DNA from: Anthopleura xanthogrammica | Lineage: Eukaryota; Cnidaria; Anthozoa; Actiniaria; Actiniidae | Length of the DNA: 64,000 bases | Direction of reading: 5' to 3' | Assembly (NCBI GenBank): GCA_964019055.1 | Contig: OZ025207.1 | Location: 18,501,730-18,565,729 of the forward strand | Position numbers and translations under genes: made by a program | Part shown: positions 34,333 through 46,142 of the stretch, one piece after another | How the letters are laid out: the number at the start of each line of letters is the position of its first letter | Position numbering within the stretch: the stretch's first letter is position 1 | Notes under the pieces: model-generated | Database searches by the model: none | Told to the model about the DNA's origin: nothing | What the model saw: only the letters and a program-made list of their open reading frames with translations

Positions 34333-34475
34333 AGAGTGCATTCAGTAAAAGCATGAAACATTAGTAACACTATTTTGTACTATTTTATGCTAATTCTTTT
34401 GTTTTCTTTTGTTCAGCTAGCACTATTTTGCACAATTTAGTAATTAGTGTTTCACGCTTTTACTGAATGCACTCT
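34333..34475. mobile_element. Foldback element, AGAGTGCATTCAGTAAAAGC ends
   Basis: Near-perfect terminal repeats AGAGTGCATTCAGTAAAAGC at left and GCTTTTACTGAATGCACTCT at right. The internal ACTATTTTGTACTATTTT and AGCACTATTTTGCACAAT stretches look like a degenerate direct repeat. Confidence 0.85.
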
Positions 34476-36163
34476 AAGATATACGCAAATGTTAAATGTA
34501 ATATAAACTATATTGATAAGAAATAAATTAAAAAATATTCTATGAAATTTACTGAAACTAAGAAAGGACAAAGGAAGAATAAGAGATAATTTGGAAGGGG
34601 GATGTTTTTTTTTAGCATGCCAAAAGCAAGTAAATTCACTTCTCCATAATCTTGGAAAGCATTGTTAGTATAATGCTGATAATTCAACAAAAAACAAGGT
34701 TAATATTCCTCTCAGCTCAACAGACCTGGCCAGGGTTTTTGGGTATATTGGTACCAGGGTATTTTAAACCTTGGTATTTGGTATCTCGATCTGACTATAT
34801 TTGTGAGTATAAAGTATGTTGTTTTTTGAATTTTGGGTTATTGAGTGTGTGGTCAGCATGTCTGTTCATAAGATCTTGCATAATTAGCCATGACGTCACA
34901 TGAAAATGCGAAAAGAATTGGGTATATGGTATATTGGTATCTTGGCACACCCCCTAACCAGGTCTGCCTCAAGTCTCATACATGTTGTCAATGGTTCACT
35001 ACAAAGATGAGGGGTAGATCCAGGAAATTCTGATGGGAAAGGAGGCTGAGACAATCCCACAGATAGCATGGGATTACAGACTCATCAACTTAGAGTAAAG
35101 GAGAGTCAATTACCTTTGAAAAAGAGTCCCATACCAATTTTGGGGGTGGGATAGGAAGCAAGCCCATAGTGGCCATCCCCTAAATTTGCACCTAAAAATT
35201 TATACACAGACAAAACAGTGATTCCCACAGTGAAAAGCACTTTGCAGTATTTGGTGTTGGAGATCAGAATAACTTAATTCCCATAAATTAGTTCCTTCTT
35301 CATGTAGAGGACACCTATGTAATTCAATAGCCACAACGAATGACTCCAAGTTACACAATAACGAAGCTAAAAAAAAATACAATAGCTTAATTCTATTGCA
35401 ATACTACTCTGTGTACTCCATCCCCCTATATTGTGTCCTCTACAAAGTTATACCCTATAAATCATTATGGGAGTAGCTCTCATCTTTCTTCATCCCATTC
35501 ATAAGTGATGCTAGGGATAAACATCCCTCTTCAATAACAGGTAAGGCAATAAGCTGTTGTTTCAGCAGCAGAGAACATATTTGCAACTGCTAATTTTTCT
35601 CTCAAATTGCCAGCATATATTCTTCGTATTACAAAAATCTAAATATAAGAAATCGTAATACATTTATTACCAAAATAACACATTCCATATACAAATAACA
35701 AAGATATAAATTTTAATAATAATGAAAGCTAGCTACAGATCTAATGAATAAAAGCAAGGAAGTAATATTCATTCTGTTGATAAATCTAAGTAGAATCACA
35801 CTAGTATGTAAACAAAATGAAGAATATGATGGACCTATTCTTGATACAGATTTTTCATATTCTTAAAAATTAATTGGAAAGTTAGCTAAGTGCTAAGAAA
35901 ACACCAAGCCAAGCTTATAATTATGATTACTCAAGTAAAATACTTCTTAGAGCTTATTGCTAATCACATAATATAAGAAAATATAATCTTTTGGGAGCTT
36001 CCATGAAGAGAGCGTATGATTGTCATACGATGCCTTGATGTTTACTATTTCTTGTTTACTATTTTTGTGTGTTTTTCTTTATCCTTTTTTGCCGCTGGTA
36101 AATGATTCGTTCATATTTATAAACACGTCTTGACTTGTAAATTTATCTTTCTTGGTTGTGAAT

Positions 36164-36670
36164 TTAAAAGTTTTTCAAGAATTCTTCAGCGCAGATACGT
36201 GCCCTAGCGTTGAGAGTCAACTTCATCTCACTGATTTCTTTATCTATTTCCTCCATAAACTGAATGACAAAATCCACTAGCTTGTGTTTGAACATCTCTT
36301 CAGTGTGGAAGTTAGTGATGAGGAAGCTAATGTCGTATCCCTCGACCGGCTTTCGTCGAAGCACGAAAAAACTCTCGGCTCGCATCATCATGAAGCGCAT
36401 GAACTTCTTACAGAGGATTTTCTCGATTTCGTCTGCTTGTTTCACTGCGATGCTGAGTCGTAGCGAGTTCACAGAGCCTTCGATGAGGACTTTTTCTTTC
36501 TCGTTTCGACTGATGACAACTGGAGTGAGAAGAAGTTCCTTACAACTGCGCACCTCAACTTCGGGTTTATTGTGTCTTTCTACCACCTGAGAACCGAAAT
36601 TTTCTAAGCACATCGCAGCCGTGAGGGTTGAACGGACAGCACTGAGGTAAGGCCTTAATGTCGCAGCCAT
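36164..36670 (-). CDS. ARPC4: Actin-related protein 2/3 complex subunit 4
   Basis: Subunit of the Arp2/3 complex, which nucleates branched actin filaments in the cytoplasm; ARPC4 forms the structural core with ARPC2. The frame gives 168 residues, the same length as human ARPC4. It starts [16 protein letters not shown] and contains [40 protein letters not shown] and [20 protein letters not shown], closely matching the family over its full length. There is no intron in the coding region. It starts 357 bp from the CNOT1 start in the opposite direction. No frameshift or missing segment is seen. A single-exon copy could suggest a retrocopy, but its placement beside a shared promoter and its perfect frame argue for the real gene. 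Confidence 0.97.
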   Translation of the reverse strand: MAATLRPYLSAVRSTLTAAMCLENFGSQVVERHNKPEVEVRSCKELLLTPVVISRNEKEKVLIEGSVNSLRLSIAVKQADEIEKILCKKFMRFMMMRAESFFVLRRKPVEGYDISFLITNFHTEEMFKHKLVDFVIQFMEEIDKEISEMKLTLNARARICAEEFLKNF

Positions 36671-37028
36671 TTTTCGTCGTAAAAAATGGCAGTAAAAGTG
36701 CTGAAACTTCAGTAGGACTCGTTTAAAATGGCTGAACTTCCGACCTCCTCCCTCTAGACACTACGCATGCGCTTTCTACTTCCGCTGACTCAGCGCAAAG
36801 CACCACGGGATTTCTTTACGGCGTGGAGCCGCCATTTTGTATGGTGGGCAGAAAAATGAGTTAAAAAATCAGTCATTTTGACTCCCTTTTCTTTATTACG
36901 ATATAATTTGATATACACTGATGGCTTCCTAAAGGGTGTATCTAAACACCTTCGAAGCCGCTTATTAATTTTTGAATTCTGAGATTCGTTATTTTATTTG
37001 AAAGTTGTTCGGCGTTCGACGCAAAATT
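36671..37028. promoter_or_regulatory. Candidate bidirectional promoter, ARPC4 / CNOT1
   Basis: 357-358 bp separate the two start codons. Visible factor-like sites: TACGCATGCGCT (NRF1-like, 36762-36773), ACTTCCG twice (ETS-like, 36736 and 36778), TGACTCA (AP-1-like, 36787-36793), and GCCGCCATTTTG (YY1-like, 36828-36839), plus AAAATGGC at 36684-36692 and 36725-36732. There is no TATA box at a plausible place for either gene. These are typical of housekeeping divergent promoters in animals. 5' UTRs must be inside this interval, or contain an untranslated exon. Confidence 0.65.
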
Positions 37029-40000
37029 ATGAGCGCCAGTGATTCGTTGTCCTTCGCGTTGGGGCAAATCTCCTCTGCCGTGAGAGATCTCAATAAAAAG
37101 AACTACAAGCCAACTGTGACAGAGATTCATGAGGTAAGAAATAGTAGTTTCAAACGTTGATCAATGATCAAAGTGTTCACTTCTTCCGGCACAGTTTTAG
37201 CATGTCTACTTGCGTCTCAATTCTATTCTTACATATTTTTTTGTGATCATTGAAGCTTTTACAAAGTCATTTTAGAACTACATTTAGTCCTTAAATTGTA
37301 CCTAGCTATCGGTTGGATATTCGTTTTGATTGTAAGATTAAATCTTATAAAAAATTTCATTTTTTTTGTCCGGAAAAGTCTTTGTTTGAGTTCCCTCCGA
37401 TTGTCATTCACATTCATTATGTCATGCATAATGTACAATAGAAATTATGATTTTGTATTTGTTGAATATGTCAAAAAATAAAATAAGATATTTATAAGAA
37501 AAAGGAAGCAAATAATATAAACTCCCTCGCCTCCAAATTTGCGATTTTTAACGGATTTGATGCTTGGTTATTGTTGACATCTATTAGGGTTGGGCTACCT
37601 GTGGTCCATTTCATATAACATTGGCATATTTTCAAGTTCTTCATTGATAAATAAGTATGAGATATTTTTATTCACTATCAAAAAGAATATGAAGTTTTTG
37701 AAAAAATCACTGGGTTTTGGCTATATTAAACTACCTCCCAAAGGATCACTAGCAAACAAAGGAACAATACTCAAGGGAAGAGATGTAAAATGGGAAAAAT
37801 TATACCCAAACTTAATGCCCAGCCTTCCGAAAGTCCCCATCCTCCATCCCTTGATGGTCTTGTCTACACCACAGGGGAAGTATGGAAAGTTTTATGAATG
37901 AAGGAAAGCAATAATACTCAAAAAGAGGGCACATGGCCTGTGACGGTAAAACATGACTCCCAAACCTATTTAAGTCATTTATGTACTGACAAAGTTTTTA
38001 TTGTAATTCATTTCTAGTTGATTGACAAACATGGATTTGAAGCAGAGCGGTATTTGTTCCAAGTATTATTTTCATGTATTGATTTTTCTGCCGACCCAAA
38101 AAATTCTGGGAAAGATTATCAACAGGTAGGTTGGGAATAGTTAATTCAGATTATAGAGCAGTTTTGATATTACTTTGAAAAACATATGACACAGACTTGC
38201 CTTACTGTGACTCAGTGCCTTGCTATTATGATTTTGAAAAAATAGGGAAAAAATGAAATAATTTCGTTCACCTTTTCTTTTAGATTCAGTTTTTAACCCA
38301 AGAATGTCAGACTCTCATCATCAAGCCAAATTTTCCATCCATTTTATGCTACACATTTGAGAATCCCGATCAGAAGCAGAAAACCTTGAAGCCTTCAACA
38401 CAGCTCTTGCCCAATGTCAGCAGAACTCTGAAACTTAATAAAGTGCAAGAGGTATGTGGCAGTATATCAATCTAACTTGATATGTTATGAAAGAATTGCT
38501 TTTTCATTCTCTAGTTTTCCTCTGTCAATGCTTACTGTGATTCTCAATATTCTGAGAACTCAGTAGTTTTCAGTTTCCAGTTGTAATTCAGGTTTTCTCT
38601 GACACCAGTCAAAAATGTAAAAGGTACCGACTGATTAGTTTTGATTGACAGCAGCAAAAGCCAATTTCACAACAAGCTGTTGAAATGTCTGAGTTTGCTG
38701 AATATTGAGAATCGCATTAACCATTTTCTGTAACAATTTGTCAACATCTTCATGTTTTTGTGTTAAGGTTGTTTTTGGGCTTGGGTTACTAAAGTCAGCA
38801 AATGAAGAGCTCAAAACACATGGTAAGTAGTAACTTGCTGGAAGGAATCCTTTGATATGAGTAAATGTTCTGTTTTTTTTTTCTGTTGTCAGAAGAGTTT
38901 TTCTGGGTTTTCCTTGAGTTTTGTGTGCATTGTAAATACAAGTCTAGAGTGAAATATCACTCTTATAGACTTCTTTAGCTTGGGTGTAATGTTTTGCTTA
39001 TTCAGACCACGTGTCATTCCCTTGAGTATCATTTCTTTGTTTGCATGTAAATGAAACAAACAATACTATTCTCAAAGGAATAATATTTGATCTGAAATGG
39101 GCAAAACAAAGTCCAAAGCTAAAGAGGTCTATAGAGTTTAACACCATTGATATTTGAAAAAGCTACTAACTCTACTAACATTTTGGACCTTTTTTTGTGT
39201 ATGATCTAAATTTAAATTTTTGTTTGCTTTCATTGTGTTGTAGCTGGCCAGTTTGTGAAACAGAAGTTACCAGATCTACTTCGTTCCTATATTGATACAG
39301 GTATAAAAGATAATATTCAATTTCTCATTGATTGATCCTCATATATAAGTACTGTACTCTGCTTGGCAGAGGTTTCCTTTATTACCTACTCTAGTGAGAA
39401 GGAAAGTAGGGAATAAAGGAAATCTTAGTCAAGCAGGGTACATATAGACCCCTTTCATGTGACATCAAAGCAGTTCCATGTGGAAGACAAAACAATAATT
39501 TCAATCTCCTGAGAATTGGAAACTATTGTTTTGTCCTCCAAATTGAGCTGTGTTCCGACATGCTGCAAGGGTCTATTTGTTTCAAACTGAGTGGTACTAG
39601 AGGGGAGAGTTAAACTATCCAATCTTGGAGCTATTAATGTAATACATGCTGTTTTTAACCAGATACTGGTGGAACCCAAGAAGGTGGTCTGTCAGACATA
39701 GCAATAGAGGTTCTTCACTTTCTGCTGTCTCATGTCCTCCATGGACCAAGGGAACTTGTTGGTGTTGGTGAAGACCAAATCAATGCCTTCCTGGACACAC
39801 TAAGGAGAGATTTCCCTAAAGAAAGGGTTCCAGTGGTGCTTGCTCCTTTGCTTTATCCAAACGCTCAAGACTTGCCAGCTGACAAGTAAGTCTTTGTTTT
39901 ACCTTATATTTACTTCTGTCCTGACATTTTTTTACATTTAGATATGATACGTTTTAAGCTTGCAATTGGTATGCAACAAAACCTTCACTGACCTTTTTTG

Positions 40001-43000
40001 AAAATGCTGTTGGAGATTAATACATGTACAGTACTTTATACTGTTCCTGTGTAAATGCTCTGTAACCATATCATTTTGGACCCAGCTTCATGCTCATGAA
40101 ACTGGGCCAGAGTTAACAACAACAAAAATAACACAAATGACCAAAATTTGAAAATTAAAATCTCAATTTATTTATTTTTTGTCTGTTTGTTTGTTACTGA
40201 CAGGCTTGTCCCTGATTCAAATCCCCCTGCCAAGGTTGTTGTAAGTATTATCAAAAATGTGACAAGCATGCTAATTTTATTGAATTTTTCTTTTACTGTA
40301 TAAGCTTCTATTTTAAAAGCTGAGTGTATAAACTTGTAGCAAGATCTTTATTTCCCCTATTGGTATCTTCAACCAGCCGAAAGTAGTTATTTACTGAAAT
40401 GTTTCATTCCTTTCTTATCCTAGACGGAGGACGACCTTGCAGAGTTGATGAAAGAGATTGGTTATGTCTGTTGTTCAAGGTACAGTGAGGGAAGGGGATT
40501 ATAATTACTATAAAGCTACAGACAGATGATGGTATATTGCACACAATGTTGCAGGCAATCAATGTTGTGAGTCATGACACATGACACAATTTGTTGCACG
40601 CAGTGTTGCTGAAGTAGAAAATGATCCTACTCTAGCATAATTGCCCACAACATGCTGCACAGAGTGTCTGCACCTTATTGTCATTTTTAACAGCTTGTTT
40701 TTTATCAAAAGCCACTCTCTGATCTATAGCATCATCTACTGATCACTCTCCAATGTCAATAGTCCTTTTTCGAATTTGTAAAAAACTGCTGTGTTCCTTG
40801 ATTACAGACTCATTTACGCAGGGTTAGACTCATTTCAGTGTCTAAATATTCATAAATACCAACGGTAAAGTAAAGAATGCACAACTTTAACAATACAAAC
40901 ACTTTGAAATTCCACGGGCCTTCACTGGAACACATAAATATTCTGTGTAAAATCAAGACTAACCCTGTGTAAATGAATCTGTAGTCAGGGAACGCAGCTG
41001 AAAAAGGTCAACTAGTATGCCACTGGTTAATTAATAATTTGTTTGTTTATAGTATTGAGGACTGTAGGGATACACTAGTACAGTTTGGACTACTCAACAT
41101 TAACCCTGCTGCTATCGCCAGAGCCATTGGTAAGCTTACTGTTCCATTATACCAGTTTATTATATAGCTTAGGTAGTATGAACGCTTTGATTGGTCAAGT
41201 ACTGTACTGTATTTAGTGAACAGAGCATGCGCATGCTCACCTACCGATCGTGCTGTTTTTCACACTTATTTGTGCTTAGGTCACTTCCTGCATGCTATAT
41301 TACTTAACAGAGGATGGAAAAAGCTGTTTTATTTGTTAATTAAAATGAGTGGTCCTGTTTTCACTCACACTCACTACCACTACATTTACTATTTTATATA
41401 CACAATGCTCGACTCACATGTTGATTTTTATGGAGGGAGGAAAACTGTAGAACCCAGAGAAAAACCCTTGTGGCAAGGGAGAGAACAACACATCAAACAA
41501 ACTTAATTTACATGTTCTGCAGGGCTCAAACCAGCGACATAACCCATTAGATTCTCAGCAGTGAAAGGGGATGCATTAGCAGCGTACACCACCCATGCAA
41601 ACCATGCCTCTAATTCATTGTTTGTTGTTGATTGCTTTAGGTATGATGGTTAAAACTGCTTATGGACTTGCACAGCATATACCCCTTCAGGTAGAACAAT
41701 TTTATAAATTATGAATTTGTATCATGATATTGGTCAATATCACAATTCTCCTATAAGTTTGATCGAGCCGCCAATAGAAACCCATATTGTTGGCTCAGAA
41801 TTACCAGAATTTGTTGCTTCATGACTACGGCCAATACAGAATATATTTTCTCTCAACTAGCTGCCAATATAAACCCACATAGGCTTCAAGCATGATGACG
41901 TTTTATACCTACACTTCCAGAATCCCTTTCGGTAGCATTGTTTGTTGTGCTACTTTTCACTATTGTCTTGGTATTCTCAAAGGAGTTTTAACATTTGAAT
42001 ATGAAAAGAGATTTTGAAAATGATTGTGGTAGTTTAGGTATGAAACGTTTCCGTTATAACATAACTTAGCTAGGTTAATCTTAAGCTTTATATACTCTTG
42101 ATATTATTATATTGTTTTTGTACTCTTTTTATTAGTTATTTTGTCGAGCATTTTTAACATGAGCCTCATTGCTCGGAAGATTGGGCGACCACTTCCCACG
42201 TTATCGAATTTAAATAAATTATTATTATTATTATTATTATTATTATAAACGTCATGGGGTTATAGGGGTCTATTGGTGGCTCAAAATCGCAATAAGTTAT
42301 AAATATTGTTTGTGAAAGCCAAGGGAGCAAGAGTCAAACCACCATAATGAGTAAAATATATAATATTGTCCAATATTGTGTCTTCCAGCAGAACCTGAAC
42401 AGCAGTGCCAGTGCACTTGATAAGAAACCTGAAGATGAGAACCAACTGTCTACCTGGAATATTGAGGTTTTTGTCCAAGTCGTCAAGGAACTGGTAATGT
42501 GAAAAAAAATGAATGAATAAATAAATAATTAAATAAATAAATGAGTGTTGAAATTGAATGAATGATTAAAATTGTGCCTTTTGCCTGTCATGCTCTAAAG
42601 AATCTCTCTGTTAATCTTCTCTTTCACTTTCTGTTTTAGTATCCAGCCCTGAATTGGAAGCAGGTTATCCTAGACTTGGATTATCCAGGGTTCCAAGTAC
42701 CATCATTAGAAGGACTCAAGTTACTCATGACAGCTGTTTCCAGAGGATTACAGGATGTTTTTGCAGTTGAAGTGTTATACAGATCATGGACAAATACTGA
42801 GGGACAGGTATAATATAACACATAAAAATACATTCATATAGCGCTAATTAGTATACAGCTATTTCAAAAAAGGTTGGTGAAGGTTTTGTTGTTTGTTGCA
42901 TACCAAGCCCGAAATGCAGTATGGCTGATGTGAATTCAAGCAGCAAAAGGTCAAGATGATATGGAATTTTACCAAACTTTGTCTGCAGGTTTTTCCAGCA

Positions 43001-46000
43001 TATTTTCTTCTGCGCTGACATTATTTGCATGTGAATATAATATATTTTAAGCTTGGTAAGCAACATGCGACATGCAACAAAACCTGCACCAACCTTTTTT
43101 TGAAATAGCTGTATATAATGTTTAGATGAGCCATGAGTTACTCATCTACTGTCAATACTGAGATCTTGGGGACCATCATTATTTATCTCCTAAGAGAGGG
43201 GGTTGGAGGATTCAGGGGGGACATGTTTTTTAGAGGACTGGAGGGGGATCAACTATATATTGACAGGGACTTAGCATTTTAGGTTTATCAGAGGGAGGAA
43301 AAGTGAAGAACTTGGAGAAAAACCCTTGAAAAACCCTTGAATTAAGACCTAACAAACTCTACTTACATGTAATAATGCAGTTCTAGTGTCAATGAATCAA
43401 ATGAATATGAATTTTTTTATCATCTTCTTTTCAGCTATCATGGATTCTGCAGTTGTTATCCCATCCAGATTTGTTCTGCTTTACTGACTATCCCTGTGAA
43501 GCTGTGATGCTTGACACATTAAAGATTTTACCTGAAGAAGAAACAAGAGAAATATCAAACTGGTAATTTATCATTAGCAAAATAAAATTAAAGTTTGTCA
43601 GTTGTGTTCATTTTCATTTCTAGTTTTGATAGACCTCTTCAGCTTGTGCATAATGTCTTCCCATTTCAGACTGCATGTCATTCCCTAGAGTATCATTTCT
43701 TTGTTTAACAGTTGTGCATGAGAATATATTTAACAATTGTGGGTGGGAAGACACATGAATATCGATACACCTCAAACAAATAAGAGAATAACATGTGGCC
43801 TGAAATGGGAAAACATTATGCCCATGCTATTAAAGACATCTATTGTTTTTATAACTCTTGTTATTAACATTAATTTTATCTTTTTGTTCAATTTTCATAA
43901 CAGGAAGTCACTGAATCTTGTGGAAACATTATTGCGTCTATCAGAGGCTGGTCACTATGAGAGTGTTAAGAATATCTTCAGTTTTCCATTCAAGAATTGT
44001 CCTGATATTCTTGTCTTTGCTTTACTACAAGCTAAAGTAAGCACACTTTACACAGTTGTTTGTTTTCACCCATTTTCATAATAGTCCCTTTCACAGTTCC
44101 CTGCGCTATCTTGAAAGATAGCCGGGCCTTTGCACCGAAGAAGGACAAACTGTGAGCTTGCCATGATTGAGACCTTTTTTTAATGCCTTGGACAATTACT
44201 ACATGTCTCTTTCATTGCAAGCTCACCGTTCGTCTTGCTTCAATGCAAAGGCCTGGCTACCTTTCAAGATGGCGCAGGGAACTGTGGAGGGGATATTGCA
44301 TGTCCAATACAGCCCTCATATTAACTGATTATTTTGTAACTATAGCCAACATGGAACCTGCTTAACAACGAGCTGCTCATGCAGTTGGTCCCAATATTCC
44401 TGTCCAACCACCCCAACGCTGCCAGTGTTCTTCAGTATGCCTGGAATGGACAAGTAAGTTTGGAATAGCTAGTTACTGGAATAGCTATTGTCCTTAGATT
44501 GGGCTTTGTAAAGCACACAAGTTTAATAGACCTCTATCTTGGGAATGTTTTCCCATTTCAGACCAAACGTCATTCTCTGGAGTATCATTTCTTTGTTTAA
44601 CGGTTGTGCATGAGAAGACACATGAATATATGGATACAACTCAAACAAAGAATCTTATTCTCAAGAGAATGACACATGGTCTAAAATGGGAAAACCCAAG
44701 ATAAAGAGGTCTGTTATTGAAGTTCTTTTTGTTCCTGATACTGATGTTGGGTTTCATTTCAGGGTCAGTCTTCTGCAGTACGTCAAATTATTATGCAGGC
44801 CATGGCTGACTGGTACATGAAGGGAGATCAAGATCAGGCAAGGTTATCAAGGATTCTGGATGTGGCACAAGACCTTAAGGTATATATTAATGATCTATTC
44901 ACTCATAGGGTGCAAATGTTAAATCAATTGAAATACACGCAGATAACCATTTTTAGATGTTTAGGAGACAGATAAAACTTTGAGTGATGGTTTGGCCATG
45001 TGGTTTAAACCCATAACCTTCAGGTGGATGCACCACAACCAGGCGGCCATTTTTAGATATGTTAAAGAAAATAACACTGCTACAGTACATCCATGATGAT
45101 CAGGAACTAATGATGACTCAGATGAATAACAAGAACTGCTTTCTTTTTCAGGCACTGTCAGTTCTGCTCAACTTCAAACCTCTGTTGTTTGTAATTGACT
45201 TAGCTGCCTTGGCATCCAGAAGAGAATACCTGAAGTTAGACAAGTGGCTTAATGATAAGTTAAGAGAACATCAGGTCAGTGATCAACCTTAATCAACCTT
45301 AGTTTGGGTTCCCTGTGGTAACAATTCCACAGCCAACCCAATGGTCAGTAATTCAGGATTTTCAAATATGCTTTCATGGATTAGCCATTCCAAAGTAAGC
45401 ATGGCAGTGATATGTTAGGGATGCCATCTTGGAAATATGTTCACTAAAACAGTCCCACAATGCACTGCAATGCCAACTTTACCCAGTTTTTTCCTCAGCC
45501 TTAAAATGGTTAATGGTTTGCAAATCACACCCAAGAGAATAAGATCACCAAAAGTCAGAAACTCTCTACTTACATAATTACATATTGCATACTCATATAT
45601 TTATTGACTGATGTATCCATTTATTTATATATTTTCTTATCATTCTACTATATATTTATCCATTTATTCGTATATTTGTAGCTTTGCTCGTCTATTTGTT
45701 TGTCATTTTTTTTAGTTATTTTTGTAGTGTTTCGCCTGCTCTATTCAGCTTTTATATTTTGTATATGTATCTACTTAGTTGCATCTGGAATAAATCTTTA
45801 TTGTATTGTATTGTATTGTAACTGATAACAAACCTCTGTTAAACTCAACCAACATGGTGGCTATGAAAACCATCAATTTAGCTTCTTATTTTCAATTCTA
45901 TACTAAACTTATACCTTATAATCTTACACAATACACAAGTGCCATTATTATACTGGGATAACTATTCTTAATACTTTTACATTTATGTTGTGCTTTCAGG

Positions 46001-46142
46001 AAAAGTTTGCTGAAGCTATAATAACATTCTTGAAGAGACGTTGCCCTCATTTGACAGGAATCTCCCTGGATAAAGAACTACCTAAAAGCATACAGTTACC
46101 AGCTGAAATAATTGTTGTAATGCTGACCTGTCTGTCAAACAG
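37029..46142 (+). CDS. CNOT1: CNOT1 exons 1-18: N-terminal helical region
   Basis: Exons: 37029-37133, 38018-38125, 38284-38451, 38768-38822, 39244-39300, 39663-39885, 40204-40240, 40425-40479, 41053-41129, 41641-41690, 42389-42493, 42640-42807, 43435-43562, 43904-44036, 44346-44453, 44763-44879, 45152-45274, 46000-46142. This is the HEAT-like region that in other animals binds CNOT10 and CNOT11. Well-matched stretches are [42 protein letters not shown] and ITFLKRRCP. Exon 11 has a CAGCAG tandem acceptor, so one glutamine may be optional. Introns here hold foldback and SINE elements. Confidence 0.95.

Larger units (their letters stand above)
32887..36163. other. Intergenic region between MCUR1-like gene and ARPC4 (convergent)
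   Basis: Both genes end here. An ATTAAA polyadenylation-type hexamer lies 38 bp past the MCUR1-like stop (32924). The rest holds a SINE (33198-33385), a foldback element (34333-34475) and a decayed repeat with GATCCAGGATTTTTAAAAAG / AAAAAGGGGGTGACTAGCCAC (33830-34050). 34500-36163 is AT-rich with nothing recognised. Confidence 0.6.

Noticed and set aside
36264..36590. Plus-strand 108-residue ORF
   Set aside because: Exact shadow of ARPC4 on the other strand.
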